29,480 nucleotides of DNA from contig JAQTPV010000005.1 in the NCBI GenBank assembly GCA_028712605.1, positions 1 through 29,480 on the forward strand, read 5' to 3'. The notes beneath the pieces were generated by a model. That model worked only from the letters and a program-made list of their open reading frames with translations. It was not told where the DNA came from and did no database searches. Every line of letters begins with the position of its first letter. Positions within the stretch are counted from its first letter, which is position 1. Source of the stretch: Minisyncoccota bacterium. Its GTDB lineage: Bacteria > Patescibacteriota > Minisyncoccia > Minisyncoccales > CG1-02-41-26. This document shows positions 21,435-28,996 of this stretch, in pieces. The position numbers were made by a program, and so were the translations under genes.

Positions 21435-21626
21435 TTACCTTATGTTTTTTAAACTTTCCCTCGTTTTAACCAGGCGTCTTTCTTCAGCCTGGCTCAAGAG
21501 GGCCGTTATCTTTTTATCCCTATCTTTCTTGAGTTGCTCAAGTTTGGCAGAAAAGTTTTGATAAATGGCCTCTATCTGCCTTAAGGCTTCTTCCTTAGGT
21601 AGGGATTGTAATCTTGAATGGGACAT
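21435..21626 (-). CDS. Small hypothetical coiled-coil protein
   Basis: This 63-aa protein is mostly one charged helix (EEALRQIEAIYQNFSAKLEQ, KKDRDKKITALL) with no signal peptide or cysteine. It sits 18 bases upstream of the 1250-aa gene and 20 bases downstream of the 108-aa gene, so it belongs to the same minus-strand operon. The start lacks an SD, like its neighbours. Its function is unknown; size and composition fit an adaptor or chaperone-like partner of the large protein, but that is only inference. Confidence 0.72.
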   Translation of the reverse strand: MSHSRLQSLPKEEALRQIEAIYQNFSAKLEQLKKDRDKKITALLSQAEERRLVKTRESLKNIR

Positions 21627-21646
21627 AATAATTAAAACGCGATAAA

Positions 21647-21973
21647 CTATCCGGTTACTTGTTTAACTGTAGCTAAGTATTCCTCTTGAAATTCACGCAA
21701 AACATCAGCCATTTTTTCAGCAAAATCTTCAATATGCGAATCATAAAAAGCAAAGATGGCTTTGGGGCTGGTGTCAGGCTGCTTTTCTAAGGTTCCAGTA
21801 AGCTCGGAGAGGTCACTATCGCTTAACAAAGCAGTTGCCTCTATCCCAAGTTTTTTGAGCAACAGAGTCCTTAAACTTTCTTGATAGTTGGCTATAATTT
21901 GAGGCGATAAATTGACGAAGCCTGCTTTTTGGATAGTTTCATCAATAAATTGTTGGATAAAATCTTGAGGCAT
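21647..21973 (-). CDS. Small hypothetical protein, DUF5663-like
   Basis: This 108-aa protein resembles, from memory, the DUF5663 family seen in Patescibacteria. Residues 1-10 (MPQDFIQQFI) open a helical N-terminal part. SDSDLSELTGTL lies mid-protein. FYDSHIEDFAEKMADVLREFQEEYL (about 76-100) is the conserved-looking C-terminal helix. There is no signal peptide or membrane segment. It stands between the PP2C-like membrane protein and the 63-aa protein on the minus strand. The start has no SD. The family assignment should be confirmed with a profile search; function is not known. Confidence 0.72.
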   Translation of the reverse strand: MPQDFIQQFIDETIQKAGFVNLSPQIIANYQESLRTLLLKKLGIEATALLSDSDLSELTGTLEKQPDTSPKAIFAFYDSHIEDFAEKMADVLREFQEEYLATVKQVTG

Positions 21974-22111
21974 TTAAGTTCATTTTGACCAAAGTTTATT
22001 ATATTAAAATATAAAATAACCTGTTGGTCAAAGGTAAAATTAAATTTAAAAATCTGAAATTATTTAATTATAATCCCAACTGAAAACAAAAACAGTGTTA
22101 ATAACTTATTT

Positions 22112-22945
22112 TTAACGGAAAATAAAATAGCCCAAAGGCAATAAAATAGCTAAGGCTGCAATAGAGATAAGGATTTTCAAAATAATTGATTTGAGGCGTG
22201 GGGAAGAGGGGAGTGTCTTTTGAAAAAACTGGAACAGGGGATTATGTTCAGGAACACTAAGGCTGGGCCAGTAAAAAGGCTTTTCTTTTTTAACTAAAAT
22301 AATCAAGCAAGCACCCATTGCCTCTTTTAGGGCTTTTTTGTGCTTCTTGATAATCTTTTTAATGCCTCCCATGGCACTAAGATTGGAGAGGATGTGCAAT
22401 ATTTTTTCGGTTTCAAAAATAGCAGAAAGCTCTTTATTAAAAACCAGTATCTTATCGCCTTCTTTAGTTTGACCCTCCAAAACATTGGAAAACAAATTGT
22501 TAGCGGCTCCAGGCAGACTGTCAGCCACGTTAGTAACTTGGCCATCTCTTAAGAGATAAACCTTAACCCCAGTCAGCCGGCTAACTTTTAAAACCAAGTC
22601 GGGCCCTAAAGATAAAGCTACAAAACTTAAATTACCACCCAAATTAAAACCCTCTTTTTGGGGTATCTCAACCAAAAATTCATTGGCCCTTTCTAAGGTT
22701 CTTTTAAGAATATCCGCCTTAGGCGGCTCTGGTTGGTTGGGCTGAAGGGAATAATAATTCTGTTGAATAAATTGAAGGAAGCGATTTAAAATTCGGGGGC
22801 CTTTTTCAGGCATATTCCTGATCTCACCGAACAAAAAAAGCTCACCAACGGCAAACTCCCTTTTGTTGCTTGGTTTAAAGCAAGCGGTTTCAAAAGCCGA
22901 ACTGGCCTGGTTACGATTGAAATAAAGCTCCAAAATTTGAGACAT
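22112..22945 (-). CDS. Degenerate PP2C-like membrane protein
   Basis: The 277-aa product begins with a cytoplasmic domain of about 235 residues and ends in one membrane helix (about 255-275, LKILISIAALAILLPLGYFI). GNLSFVALSLGPDLVLKVSR (104-123) and GVKVYLLRDGQVTNV (126-140) resemble the core of PP2C/SpoIIE-type phosphatases, where a GDSR motif precedes the YLLRDG strand. The metal-binding Asp of that motif is absent (RLTG instead), and no clear N-terminal Asp is visible. If the fold is right, it is likely a pseudophosphatase. It is the first gene of the minus-strand operon, starts without an SD, and diverges from the tRNA/AAA+ block. Confidence 0.72.
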   Translation of the reverse strand: MSQILELYFNRNQASSAFETACFKPSNKREFAVGELFLFGEIRNMPEKGPRILNRFLQFIQQNYYSLQPNQPEPPKADILKRTLERANEFLVEIPQKEGFNLGGNLSFVALSLGPDLVLKVSRLTGVKVYLLRDGQVTNVADSLPGAANNLFSNVLEGQTKEGDKILVFNKELSAIFETEKILHILSNLSAMGGIKKIIKKHKKALKEAMGACLIILVKKEKPFYWPSLSVPEHNPLFQFFQKTLPSSPRLKSIILKILISIAALAILLPLGYFIFR

Positions 22946-23025
22946 AATAATAAATTTAAAATGCGAGCTGCAAAAATCAAAATGAAAATCTAATTTGATG
23001 TTTAAATTTTACATTATCTTATATT

Positions 23026-23054
23026 ATTATACCCTTTTCTTTGGGCAATGAAAA
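23026..23054 (-). promoter_or_regulatory. Candidate promoter of the minus-strand operon
   Basis: On the minus strand TATAAT (23026-23031) is preceded, after 17 bases, by TTTTCA (23049-23054), a weak -35. It would transcribe the operon running from 22945 down to 17664. Confidence 0.5.
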
Positions 23055-23068
23055 TGTTAATATACAAT
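23041..23068 (+). promoter_or_regulatory. Candidate promoter of tRNA-Val and the downstream genes
   Basis: TTGGGC (23041-23046), a 16-base spacer and TACAAT (23063-23068). It overlaps the opposing minus-strand promoter, so the two may compete for RNA polymerase. Confidence 0.5.
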
Positions 23069-23118
23069 AATCAAATTGGGTTTGTAGCCCACCGGTAGTA
23101 GAAATTCTACGAATTTCA

Positions 23119-23276
23119 CTATGGGGCAAGCAGATAGTTAAGGCGTTCGTTCATCCCGTTAGATATGGGCATATAGCTCAGTTGGCTAGAGCGCTGTCCT
23201 CACACGACAGAGGTCTCTGGTTCGAATCCAGATATGCCCATAATGTTTTAATTAACTTGCAAATTATGCCCCGTAG
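23119..23276 (+). repeat. Inverted repeat enclosing the tRNA
   Basis: CTATGGGGCA (23119-23128) can pair with TGCCCCGTAG (23267-23276), 10 bp with one G-U, bringing the two flanks of the tRNA together. It may be a precursor processing stem. GGAGAATTT (23276-23284) can alternatively pair with AAATTCTCC (23339-23347). Confidence 0.5.
23167..23240 (+). tRNA. tRNA-Val (anticodon CAC)
   Basis: The acceptor stem GGGCATA (23167-23173) pairs perfectly with TATGCCC (23233-23239), discriminator A at 23240. D-arm AGCTCAGTTGGCTAGAGC; anticodon stem CTGTC/GACAG around the loop CTCACAC, giving anticodon CAC, which reads GTG valine codons. The T-arm has GGTTCGAATCC. The 3' CCA is not encoded and must be added after transcription. 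Length 74 bases, with no intron. Confidence 0.97.
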
Positions 23277-23344
23277 GAGAATTTCGGCAGTTATTTAAAA
23301 TAATTACTAAATCCAAGCGAGGTAAATAAAAGATCAATAAATTC

Positions 23345-23407
23345 TCCCGTAGAAGAGCAGAGCTCTCTATGGGACTAATCCAGCAGACAGCTTCGCTGTT
23401 CTGCTGG
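23345..23407 (+). other. Two consecutive strong hairpins upstream of the small membrane protein gene
   Basis: Hairpin 1: TCCCGTAGA+GAGC (23345-23353, 23355-23358) with GCTC+TCTATGGGA (23362-23374), 13 bp with one bulge. Hairpin 2: CCAGCAGACAGC (23380-23391) with 23395-23407, 12 bp with one bulge and a TTC loop. Neither has a T-run; hairpin 2 ends 12 bases before the ATG at 23420. Confidence 0.6.
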
Positions 23408-23419
23408 GCTCTACAAGGT

Positions 23420-23788
23420 ATGGCAAAACAAATTATTGGCTGGGTACTCTTAATAAGCGGCCTCATGCTGATTGTCTGGGGTCTAGTGGAGTCCTGGCAG
23501 ATTTTCAAAGGTCAAAAGGAAGCACCGGCTATCTTTAAAGCAATCCCTGCGGGAGGGAGCTCCCTGCAACTTCAAACCAATCTGCCCGGGATTAACGCAG
23601 ACCAACTACAAAAGCAAATGCAGGAGGCCGTGGACCAACAGCTGGGTAAAATAATTCCTCAAGACACTATTACTAAAATTTTCAATTTGGTCAGTTGGTC
23701 TTTGTTTATCTTTATCCTTTTCGCCGCTGGCGGCAAAATAGCCATCATTGGCGTAAATTTGCTTAAGCAAAACAAAAACAATGCCTAA
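23420..23788 (+). CDS. Small two-helix membrane protein
   Basis: The 122-aa product has membrane helices at about residues 5-24 (IIGWVLLISGLMLIVWGLVE) and 86-112 (IFNLVSWSLFIFILFAAGGK continuing to IIGVNLL), separated by a polar, probably outward-facing segment with helical QLQKQMQEAVDQQLGK. ATG 23420 (MAKQIIGW) is chosen over an in-frame ATG at 23369 because the extra 17 codons would be encoded by the hairpin region and AAGG directly precedes 23420. It overlaps the next gene by eight bases, so the two are translationally coupled. No family recognised; the pair may anchor or assist the AAA+ protein downstream. Confidence 0.72.
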   Translation: MAKQIIGWVLLISGLMLIVWGLVESWQIFKGQKEAPAIFKAIPAGGSSLQLQTNLPGINADQLQKQMQEAVDQQLGKIIPQDTITKIFNLVSWSLFIFILFAAGGKIAIIGVNLLKQNKNNA

Positions 23789-24179
23789 GGCTTCTCCGCA
23801 AGGGAACATTTTTGCGGCCTTTATATTTTGGCATCTCTGTGAGGCCCCCAAAGCCATCACTACAATCTGGAAAAATTATCTATTTTTCTATTGGGAGTAT
23901 TTTTCAATTCCCATTTTACTGAAAACCCTTTTCAACCATTGGCGCAAATTAGTTAACTCTTACGGCAGGGGTTTTGATATCAAAAGATTTTTTTCTACTT
24001 TGGCTGAAAACTTGATTTCCAGGTTTTTGGGTTTTCTGGTTAGGGCTGTCACTATTATAATCGGCTTACTGTTTGAATTGGCAGTTTTAGCGGGCGGGTT
24101 TTTGCTTTTAGTGGCCTGGTATTTGTGGCCGCTTATTTTTATTTTAGGCAATCTGATAGGCCTATATTTGATAATCTAA
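23781..24179 (+). CDS. Membrane protein, function unknown
   Basis: This 132-aa protein is hydrophobic and aromatic-rich. A helix-prone segment (IFAAFIFWHLCEAPKAITTI, residues 10-29) and YLFFYWEYFSIPILLKTLF (33-51) may lie in or along the membrane. A basic loop with NSYGRGFDIKRFFSTLAENL follows, then strong membrane helices at about 84-104 (FLVRAVTIIIGLLFELAVLA) and 106-131. It begins eight bases inside the preceding gene, and the AAA+ gene starts 28 bases after it, so all three are probably one operon. No SD and no recognised family. Confidence 0.7.
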   Translation: MPKASPQGNIFAAFIFWHLCEAPKAITTIWKNYLFFYWEYFSIPILLKTLFNHWRKLVNSYGRGFDIKRFFSTLAENLISRFLGFLVRAVTIIIGLLFELAVLAGGFLLLVAWYLWPLIFILGNLIGLYLII

Positions 24180-24207
24180 CCTCCTAAATCTTACGGAATT
24201 TAATAAA

Positions 24208-26742
24208 ATGACCTTTGATTTAAAAAGGACCGCTATCTACAAAGCAGTTAAATGGGCCGACAACCCTTTGTCTAAAGGAAGTAGGCCTTTAATTATGTGG
24301 CTGGTTTTGGTAGCTATTGCTTTAACTATTATTTTTATCCAGGGGGTGTTGCTGGAAAACTTGACCAACCTTTGGCTGGACAGATTGTTGGGCGTAGCCA
24401 TTTTAACATTTCTGTGGGGAATCTTATTTTGGCAGTTAAACGCTTTTTTAGAAACCAGCTTTAAAAAACCAAAATTAAACCATAGCCTTAAAGAACTGCT
24501 GAATCAGCCGGCTGATTTCAATGCCGCTGATTTTTTAGATTACCAAGCAGCCCAAGCCTTCAAAAAAGCAGGGGGATTAAAAGGGCAAAATAATTCCAGC
24601 TCGGCCCTTTTGTTAAGCCTGATTAACCAAAGAAGTGAGTTAATCAAGTTCGTTTTTGCCAGGGCCGGTTTGATAGAAAAAGCCATCACAAAAGAGCTGA
24701 AGGATGGTTTGGGCAAAACTTTTCCCAGCGAAAATTGGCAGCTGATTATTATAGAGGCTGGCCAAAGAGCCGTTCAAACCAGCAAAGAAAGAATCGGGGT
24801 GGGGGATTTGTTGATTGTTTTAAGTGGAATTGATGATGTTTGGCAAAAATTTTTACTCAACAATGATCTAACCAAAAATGATATTGGGCATTTGGTCAAC
24901 TGGTATGAGCGAGCCTTGAGCGAATGGCTGTCGCAAAAAAGATTTTGGGATCTAACGAACTTAAAAAAACGGGGTAGTTTGGCCCGCGACTGGGCTTTCG
25001 GCTATACCCTTACTTTGGATAGGTTTATTGGAATTGATTATGTGGCCAAAGCTCAAAGAACTGGTTTTAGAAAAATAATCGGGCATGAGTCTGAAATAAA
25101 AGAAGTAGAAAGAATTTTAAGCAAAACCAGCCAAAACTGCGTTTTGCTGGTAGGGGAAGCGGGGGTTGGCAGGAAAAGTATTATTGAGGCCATTGCCCAA
25201 AAATCATTTTTTAGCGCCAGCACCAAGGCCATTAATGATAAAAGGGTAATCCAGTTTGACATTTCACTGTTAGCGAGCTCCACAGACTCGCAAGAAGAAG
25301 CCGAATCAGCGTTGGACCTCTGTTTCGCTGAAGCAGTTAGAGCAGGCAACATCATTTTAATTATTGATAACCTACATCAGTTTACAACCCAAGAGAGACA
25401 GGCTGGCATAATGAACATCACGGCCATCTTGAGCCGCTATTTGCCGCTGCAATCGTTTAAACTCATAGGATTAACAACCTACGAAGGCTTGCACCAAGTT
25501 TTAGAGAAGAACCCAAGTCTGTTAAATCAATTTGAAAAAGTGGAGGTGGGGGAAATCTCAAGCGAAGAAGCCCTGATTTTGCTGGAAAATTTTTATGTAC
25601 CCAACTTAGAACTGAAATTAAAAAAAATGATAAGCTACAAAGCCCTAAGGTCCCTAGTGAATTTAAGCGTTAAGTATATGCCTCAAATACCTCTGCCAGA
25701 CAAAGCAGTTAGGTTATTGGATGAGGCTAGCACTTACTTAAATATCTACACTAAAGAATCTGTTTTAGAAGAACGTCACATTAGAAAGGTTATCACGGAA
25801 AAAACCCAAATACCGTTAGAAGATTTACAAAAACAAGAAAAAGAGAAGTTACTAAACCTGGAAAAATTACTGGGGCAGAGAATTATAGGGCAAAAAGAGG
25901 CCATCGGCGAGATATCGTCGGCCTTAAGAAGAGCTAAGGCTGAAGTTAAAACTAAAAAAGGACCAATGGGATCATTCCTGTTTCTGGGGCCAACAGGTGT
26001 TGGTAAAACAGAAACGGCCAAGGCTTTAGCAGCCATTTATTTTGGTTCAGAGCAAAAAATGATTAGATTGGATATGACCGAATTTCAAAATCCCTCTGAC
26101 ATCGCCAGGCTTTTGGGAACGCCAGAGGAAGGAGGCCTTTTAACTGTGCCCGTTAGGGAGAGTCCGTTTTCTTTAGTGTTATTGGACGAAATAGAAAAAG
26201 CGCACCCCAATATCTTAAACTTATTTTTGCAGGTTTTGGATGAAGGATTAATAACCGATGGGGTTGGCAAAAAGGTTAATTTTCAAAACACGATTATTAT
26301 CGCCACCAGTAATGCCGGAGCTGAATTAATTAGAGAAGATATTGCTGACGATACACAAATGGATATTGTGAAAACCGAGCTCTTAGATAAAATCTTTAAA
26401 GAAAACATCTTCCGGCCAGAATTTATCAACCGTTTTGATGGGGTTGTTGTTTTCCATTCGCTTAGCCAAGATGATTTACTCCAAATCGCCCAATTATTAT
26501 TGAAGCAATTAGCCAATCAGCTCCGCGACAAAGGAATTGTTTTAGCAATAACCAAACCGCTCAAAGAAAAAATTGTGTCCTTAAGCTATAATCCAGCTTT
26601 TGGGGCTCGGGAAATGAAAAGAGTTATTCAAAATAAAGTGGAAAATATTTTAGCTGATGCTATACTGAAAGGTGCTATAAAACGGGGGGACATCATTGAG
26701 CTATCGCCCAATGATTTTGCAGTCGTCAAACTTAATCAATAA
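24208..26742 (+). CDS. Membrane-anchored Clp-like AAA+ ATPase with a degenerate first ATPase domain
   Basis: The 844-aa protein is related to ClpB/ClpC. Two membrane helices lie near the N-terminus (about 28-50 and 57-80), followed by a Clp-N-like helical region (about 95-245). In the first AAA+ domain (about 288-450) Walker A is GEAGVGRKS (316-324), with Arg in place of the invariant Lys, and Walker B is ILIIDNLH (383-390), with Asn in place of the catalytic Glu. In the second domain both are intact: GPTGVGKTE (594-602) and LVLLDEIEKAHP (656-667), with sensor TSNAGAE, Arg-finger region PEFINRFDG and sensor-2 GAREMKRV. ATPase power should thus come only from domain 2. It is probably a membrane-bound unfoldase; no ClpP gene is nearby. 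Confidence 0.93.
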   Translation: MTFDLKRTAIYKAVKWADNPLSKGSRPLIMWLVLVAIALTIIFIQGVLLENLTNLWLDRLLGVAILTFLWGILFWQLNAFLETSFKKPKLNHSLKELLNQPADFNAADFLDYQAAQAFKKAGGLKGQNNSSSALLLSLINQRSELIKFVFARAGLIEKAITKELKDGLGKTFPSENWQLIIIEAGQRAVQTSKERIGVGDLLIVLSGIDDVWQKFLLNNDLTKNDIGHLVNWYERALSEWLSQKRFWDLTNLKKRGSLARDWAFGYTLTLDRFIGIDYVAKAQRTGFRKIIGHESEIKEVERILSKTSQNCVLLVGEAGVGRKSIIEAIAQKSFFSASTKAINDKRVIQFDISLLASSTDSQEEAESALDLCFAEAVRAGNIILIIDNLHQFTTQERQAGIMNITAILSRYLPLQSFKLIGLTTYEGLHQVLEKNPSLLNQFEKVEVGEISSEEALILLENFYVPNLELKLKKMISYKALRSLVNLSVKYMPQIPLPDKAVRLLDEASTYLNIYTKESVLEERHIRKVITEKTQIPLEDLQKQEKEKLLNLEKLLGQRIIGQKEAIGEISSALRRAKAEVKTKKGPMGSFLFLGPTGVGKTETAKALAAIYFGSEQKMIRLDMTEFQNPSDIARLLGTPEEGGLLTVPVRESPFSLVLLDEIEKAHPNILNLFLQVLDEGLITDGVGKKVNFQNTIIIATSNAGAELIREDIADDTQMDIVKTELLDKIFKENIFRPEFINRFDGVVVFHSLSQDDLLQIAQLLLKQLANQLRDKGIVLAITKPLKEKIVSLSYNPAFGAREMKRVIQNKVENILADAILKGAIKRGDIIELSPNDFAVVKLNQ

Positions 26743-26748
26743 TCATTT

Positions 26749-27813
26749 ATGCTTAGCAATGTACCAAAAAGAAATATTGCCTTGGCCGCAGCCGCTATTT
26801 TAGTGGTGGCCAGTGGCGTCATCTTGAATCTGACCGGTATTTGGAAGATTGATTGGAGCATCTTCCAGGGCGGAAGCTCAAGTAAAATTATTGAGGATGC
26901 TTTAGAAAAAACCTTAACAACGGGGGCGTTTAAGTTTGAAACAGAGATTACTGCTGATCTGTCGGGCATTGTTAATTTAGACGAAGCAACCAAGGGAACG
27001 GCAGAAAACCAAACAGTCCTTAGCTTAGCGCTTAAAGTAAGCGGTTTCTTGAACCAAAAGGACAAAAACAATATCAAACAAAATGTTTTAGCTGACGCTA
27101 TTTTACAATCAGGAGGGCTACAAATGAACGGGAATGGCGAATTAAGGATAATAGGGGAGAAGACATTTTTTAAAATTAATAGCCTGCCGGAATTTCTTGG
27201 TAATCTGGGGTTAGCAAAGGGGCAATGGGTTTACCTTGACAAAAACTCAACGCCAGGGGAAGCCCCTGAACTAACAAAAGAGCAATATCAATTATTAGCC
27301 AGTGAATTGGCTGCCTTACTGAAAGGAAAGGGGCTTTTTGGAATCAGAAAAACCGTAGGGATAGAGAAGGTTAAAGAGATGCAAAGCAAGCATTATATCG
27401 TTTATCTAAACAAAACAGCCGTGAAAAAGGTAGCTCCAGACTTCTTTAAGTTAATTGCTAAATACTTGCCGGAACAAGACAGGGCCGACTATGAATCAAA
27501 ATTGAACGACCTGTATAAAGAATTACCGAAAGCCATAGATGAGCTGTGGAAAACAACAGGAGGATTAACCTTTAATATTTGGATAGCCGATGACCGAGTT
27601 GTGCAAATTAAGTGGGAAAAGGAAATGGACCTAAGCAACCTTGAAGCCTTAAAGGCCCAGATTAAAAAGGCGAGGGGCAATCTGTCCATCTCTTTAGCTT
27701 ATTTTGATTTTGACCAAGAGGTAGCGGTGGAAGAACCCCAAGACGCCAGGCCTCTTGATGAGGTTTTAGCTACGAGCACCGCACCAGTTAGCCCCACACA
27801 ATTATTGGAATAA
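26749..27813 (+). CDS. Membrane-anchored exported protein, LppX/LprG-like in outline
   Basis: The 354-aa product has one N-terminal membrane helix (about 10-32, IALAAAAILVVASGVILNLT) and a large external part. The region from ALEKTLTTGAFKFETEITAD through NGELRIIGEKTFFKI to KGQWVYLD alternates long beta strands, as in the half-barrel of LppX/LprG-type or similar lipid-binding proteins; this is a fold-level impression only. DELWKTTGGLTFNIWIADDR and SLAYFDFDQEVAVEEP complete the C-terminal strands before a Ser/Thr/Pro-rich tail. There is no lipobox. It begins six bases after the AAA+ gene, so it is co-transcribed and could be its envelope partner or substrate carrier. Confidence 0.75.
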   Translation: MLSNVPKRNIALAAAAILVVASGVILNLTGIWKIDWSIFQGGSSSKIIEDALEKTLTTGAFKFETEITADLSGIVNLDEATKGTAENQTVLSLALKVSGFLNQKDKNNIKQNVLADAILQSGGLQMNGNGELRIIGEKTFFKINSLPEFLGNLGLAKGQWVYLDKNSTPGEAPELTKEQYQLLASELAALLKGKGLFGIRKTVGIEKVKEMQSKHYIVYLNKTAVKKVAPDFFKLIAKYLPEQDRADYESKLNDLYKELPKAIDELWKTTGGLTFNIWIADDRVVQIKWEKEMDLSNLEALKAQIKKARGNLSISLAYFDFDQEVAVEEPQDARPLDEVLATSTAPVSPTQLLE

Positions 27814-27824
27814 AAAAATCATGT

Positions 27825-28760
27825 ATGAAAATAAACGACCAACTGAAGCCAAAATTTAGATGTATAATCCATGGCAGTTTCCAAAAACATTATGGGCTCA
27901 TCAAGCAAGTCCATAAAATCTTCATTGAAGCAGGTATTGAAGTTTTGGCCCCTTCAATGGGAGAGATTAAGTCTATTGACGACGGTTTTGTCTTTTTAGA
28001 AACCGACCAAGAAACTGACCGGCGGATGGTTGAGCTGATTTATTTACACAATTTGAAACGGTTGGGCGAAAACGGATTCAGCTACTTCGTAAACCCAGAA
28101 GGGTATATTGGCCGCGCTACTTCCTATGAGCTAGGCATAGCTCAAATCTCCAATACTCGTTGTTTCTTTACGGAACAACCTATTGACCACCCAGCTTATA
28201 TCCATAAAAATTCTATTTGGCAGGCAAGGCGATTGGCAAATTATATCTTGGAGAATAATAGCTTACCAGCACCAATTATTAAGCGGGATGAAAAAACAAT
28301 CCATCAACTTTGGTTAGATATGATGGTGCCTGGCTCTGTAGTCGCTGTTGGTGGAATTATTGAGTTTGATAATTGTAAATCAAGTACCGAAAAAGAAGTT
28401 TTACTAGTGAAAACCCATAAATGGGGAGGAAAATATTCGGTTATTGGCGGAAAGCTTAAAAGAAATGAGCGTTTGGATGAAGCCTTCGTGCGTGAAATCA
28501 AAGAAGAAACCGGGTTAAGGGCAACCATAGGACAGCATATCTGCACCTTTGATCAAATCAAAAATTCTGGTTACTATCTAACTGGCACCCAGCATATCTT
28601 TATTGACAAGGTAGCCAAGGTTAACAAAAAAAGAGTTCAATTAAATAGCGAGGCTGAAGACTATATCTGGATTACCCCCAAAACGGCTTTAATGGAGCTC
28701 CCACTAGAACCCAACGCTAAATACACTTTAGAGTTATACTCCAAGATGACAGTGGCTTAG
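27825..28760 (+). CDS. Nucleoside 2-deoxyribosyltransferase-like domain fused to a Nudix hydrolase
   Basis: The 311-aa cytoplasmic protein joins two nucleotide-handling domains. Residues 8-145 resemble nucleoside 2-deoxyribosyltransferases: FRCIIHGSF at the first strand, then FVNPEGYIGRATSYELGIAQ (88-107), in which Glu102 aligns with the usual nucleophile. Residues 165-300 are a Nudix domain with an intact box GKLKRNERLDEAF and VREIKEETGL (209-231, fitting Gx5Ex7REUxEExGU), so hydrolysis of a nucleoside diphosphate derivative is expected. WLDMMVPGSVVAVGGIIEFD opens that domain. It starts 12 bases after the previous stop, without an SD. It may clean or salvage modified nucleotides; the exact substrate is unknown. 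The 23S rRNA promoter follows directly. Confidence 0.9.
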   Translation: MKINDQLKPKFRCIIHGSFQKHYGLIKQVHKIFIEAGIEVLAPSMGEIKSIDDGFVFLETDQETDRRMVELIYLHNLKRLGENGFSYFVNPEGYIGRATSYELGIAQISNTRCFFTEQPIDHPAYIHKNSIWQARRLANYILENNSLPAPIIKRDEKTIHQLWLDMMVPGSVVAVGGIIEFDNCKSSTEKEVLLVKTHKWGGKYSVIGGKLKRNERLDEAFVREIKEETGLRATIGQHICTFDQIKNSGYYLTGTQHIFIDKVAKVNKKRVQLNSEAEDYIWITPKTALMELPLEPNAKYTLELYSKMTVA

Positions 28761-28768
28761 TTTGGGTA

Positions 28769-28796
28769 TTGACATTGTTTTTTGATCTGCTAAAAT
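28769..28796 (+). promoter_or_regulatory. Promoter of the 23S rRNA gene
   Basis: TTGACA (28769-28774), a 16-base spacer and TAAAAT (28791-28796), with TGC before the -10 as an extended element. It lies right behind the Nudix gene and about 200 bases before the 23S sequence, so the 23S gene has its own promoter here. Confidence 0.75.
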
Positions 28797-28851
28797 TAGA
28801 GGCACAATACAATGTTAACTAAAAACAATTGCATAGAAAATAAGACGCGAG

Positions 28852-28914
28852 GAAGTAGTTAAAAGCCATTAAGTTTTTGATGGTCTTTAACTGCTTCACC
28901 AGAGGCAGTTTTTT
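28852..28914 (+). promoter_or_regulatory. Antiterminator/terminator pair in the 23S leader
   Basis: G28852-A28863 pairs with T28886-C28897 (12 bp, one G-U; helix continues inside 28865-28884). The right arm's last nine bases (28889-28897) can instead pair with 28902-28910 around the loop ACCA, one G-U, followed by a T-run 28909-28914, forming an intrinsic terminator. The two folds exclude one another. A further stem pairs TCGCCAG (28924-28930) with CTGGGCGA (28939-28946). Confidence 0.6.
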
Positions 28915-28996
28915 AATTCTCTGTCGCCAGAAAGAAGACTGGGCGAATGAAGGTCTTTCCAATTGAATAGTTTCATTAGGTGCAAAAAACAAAATA

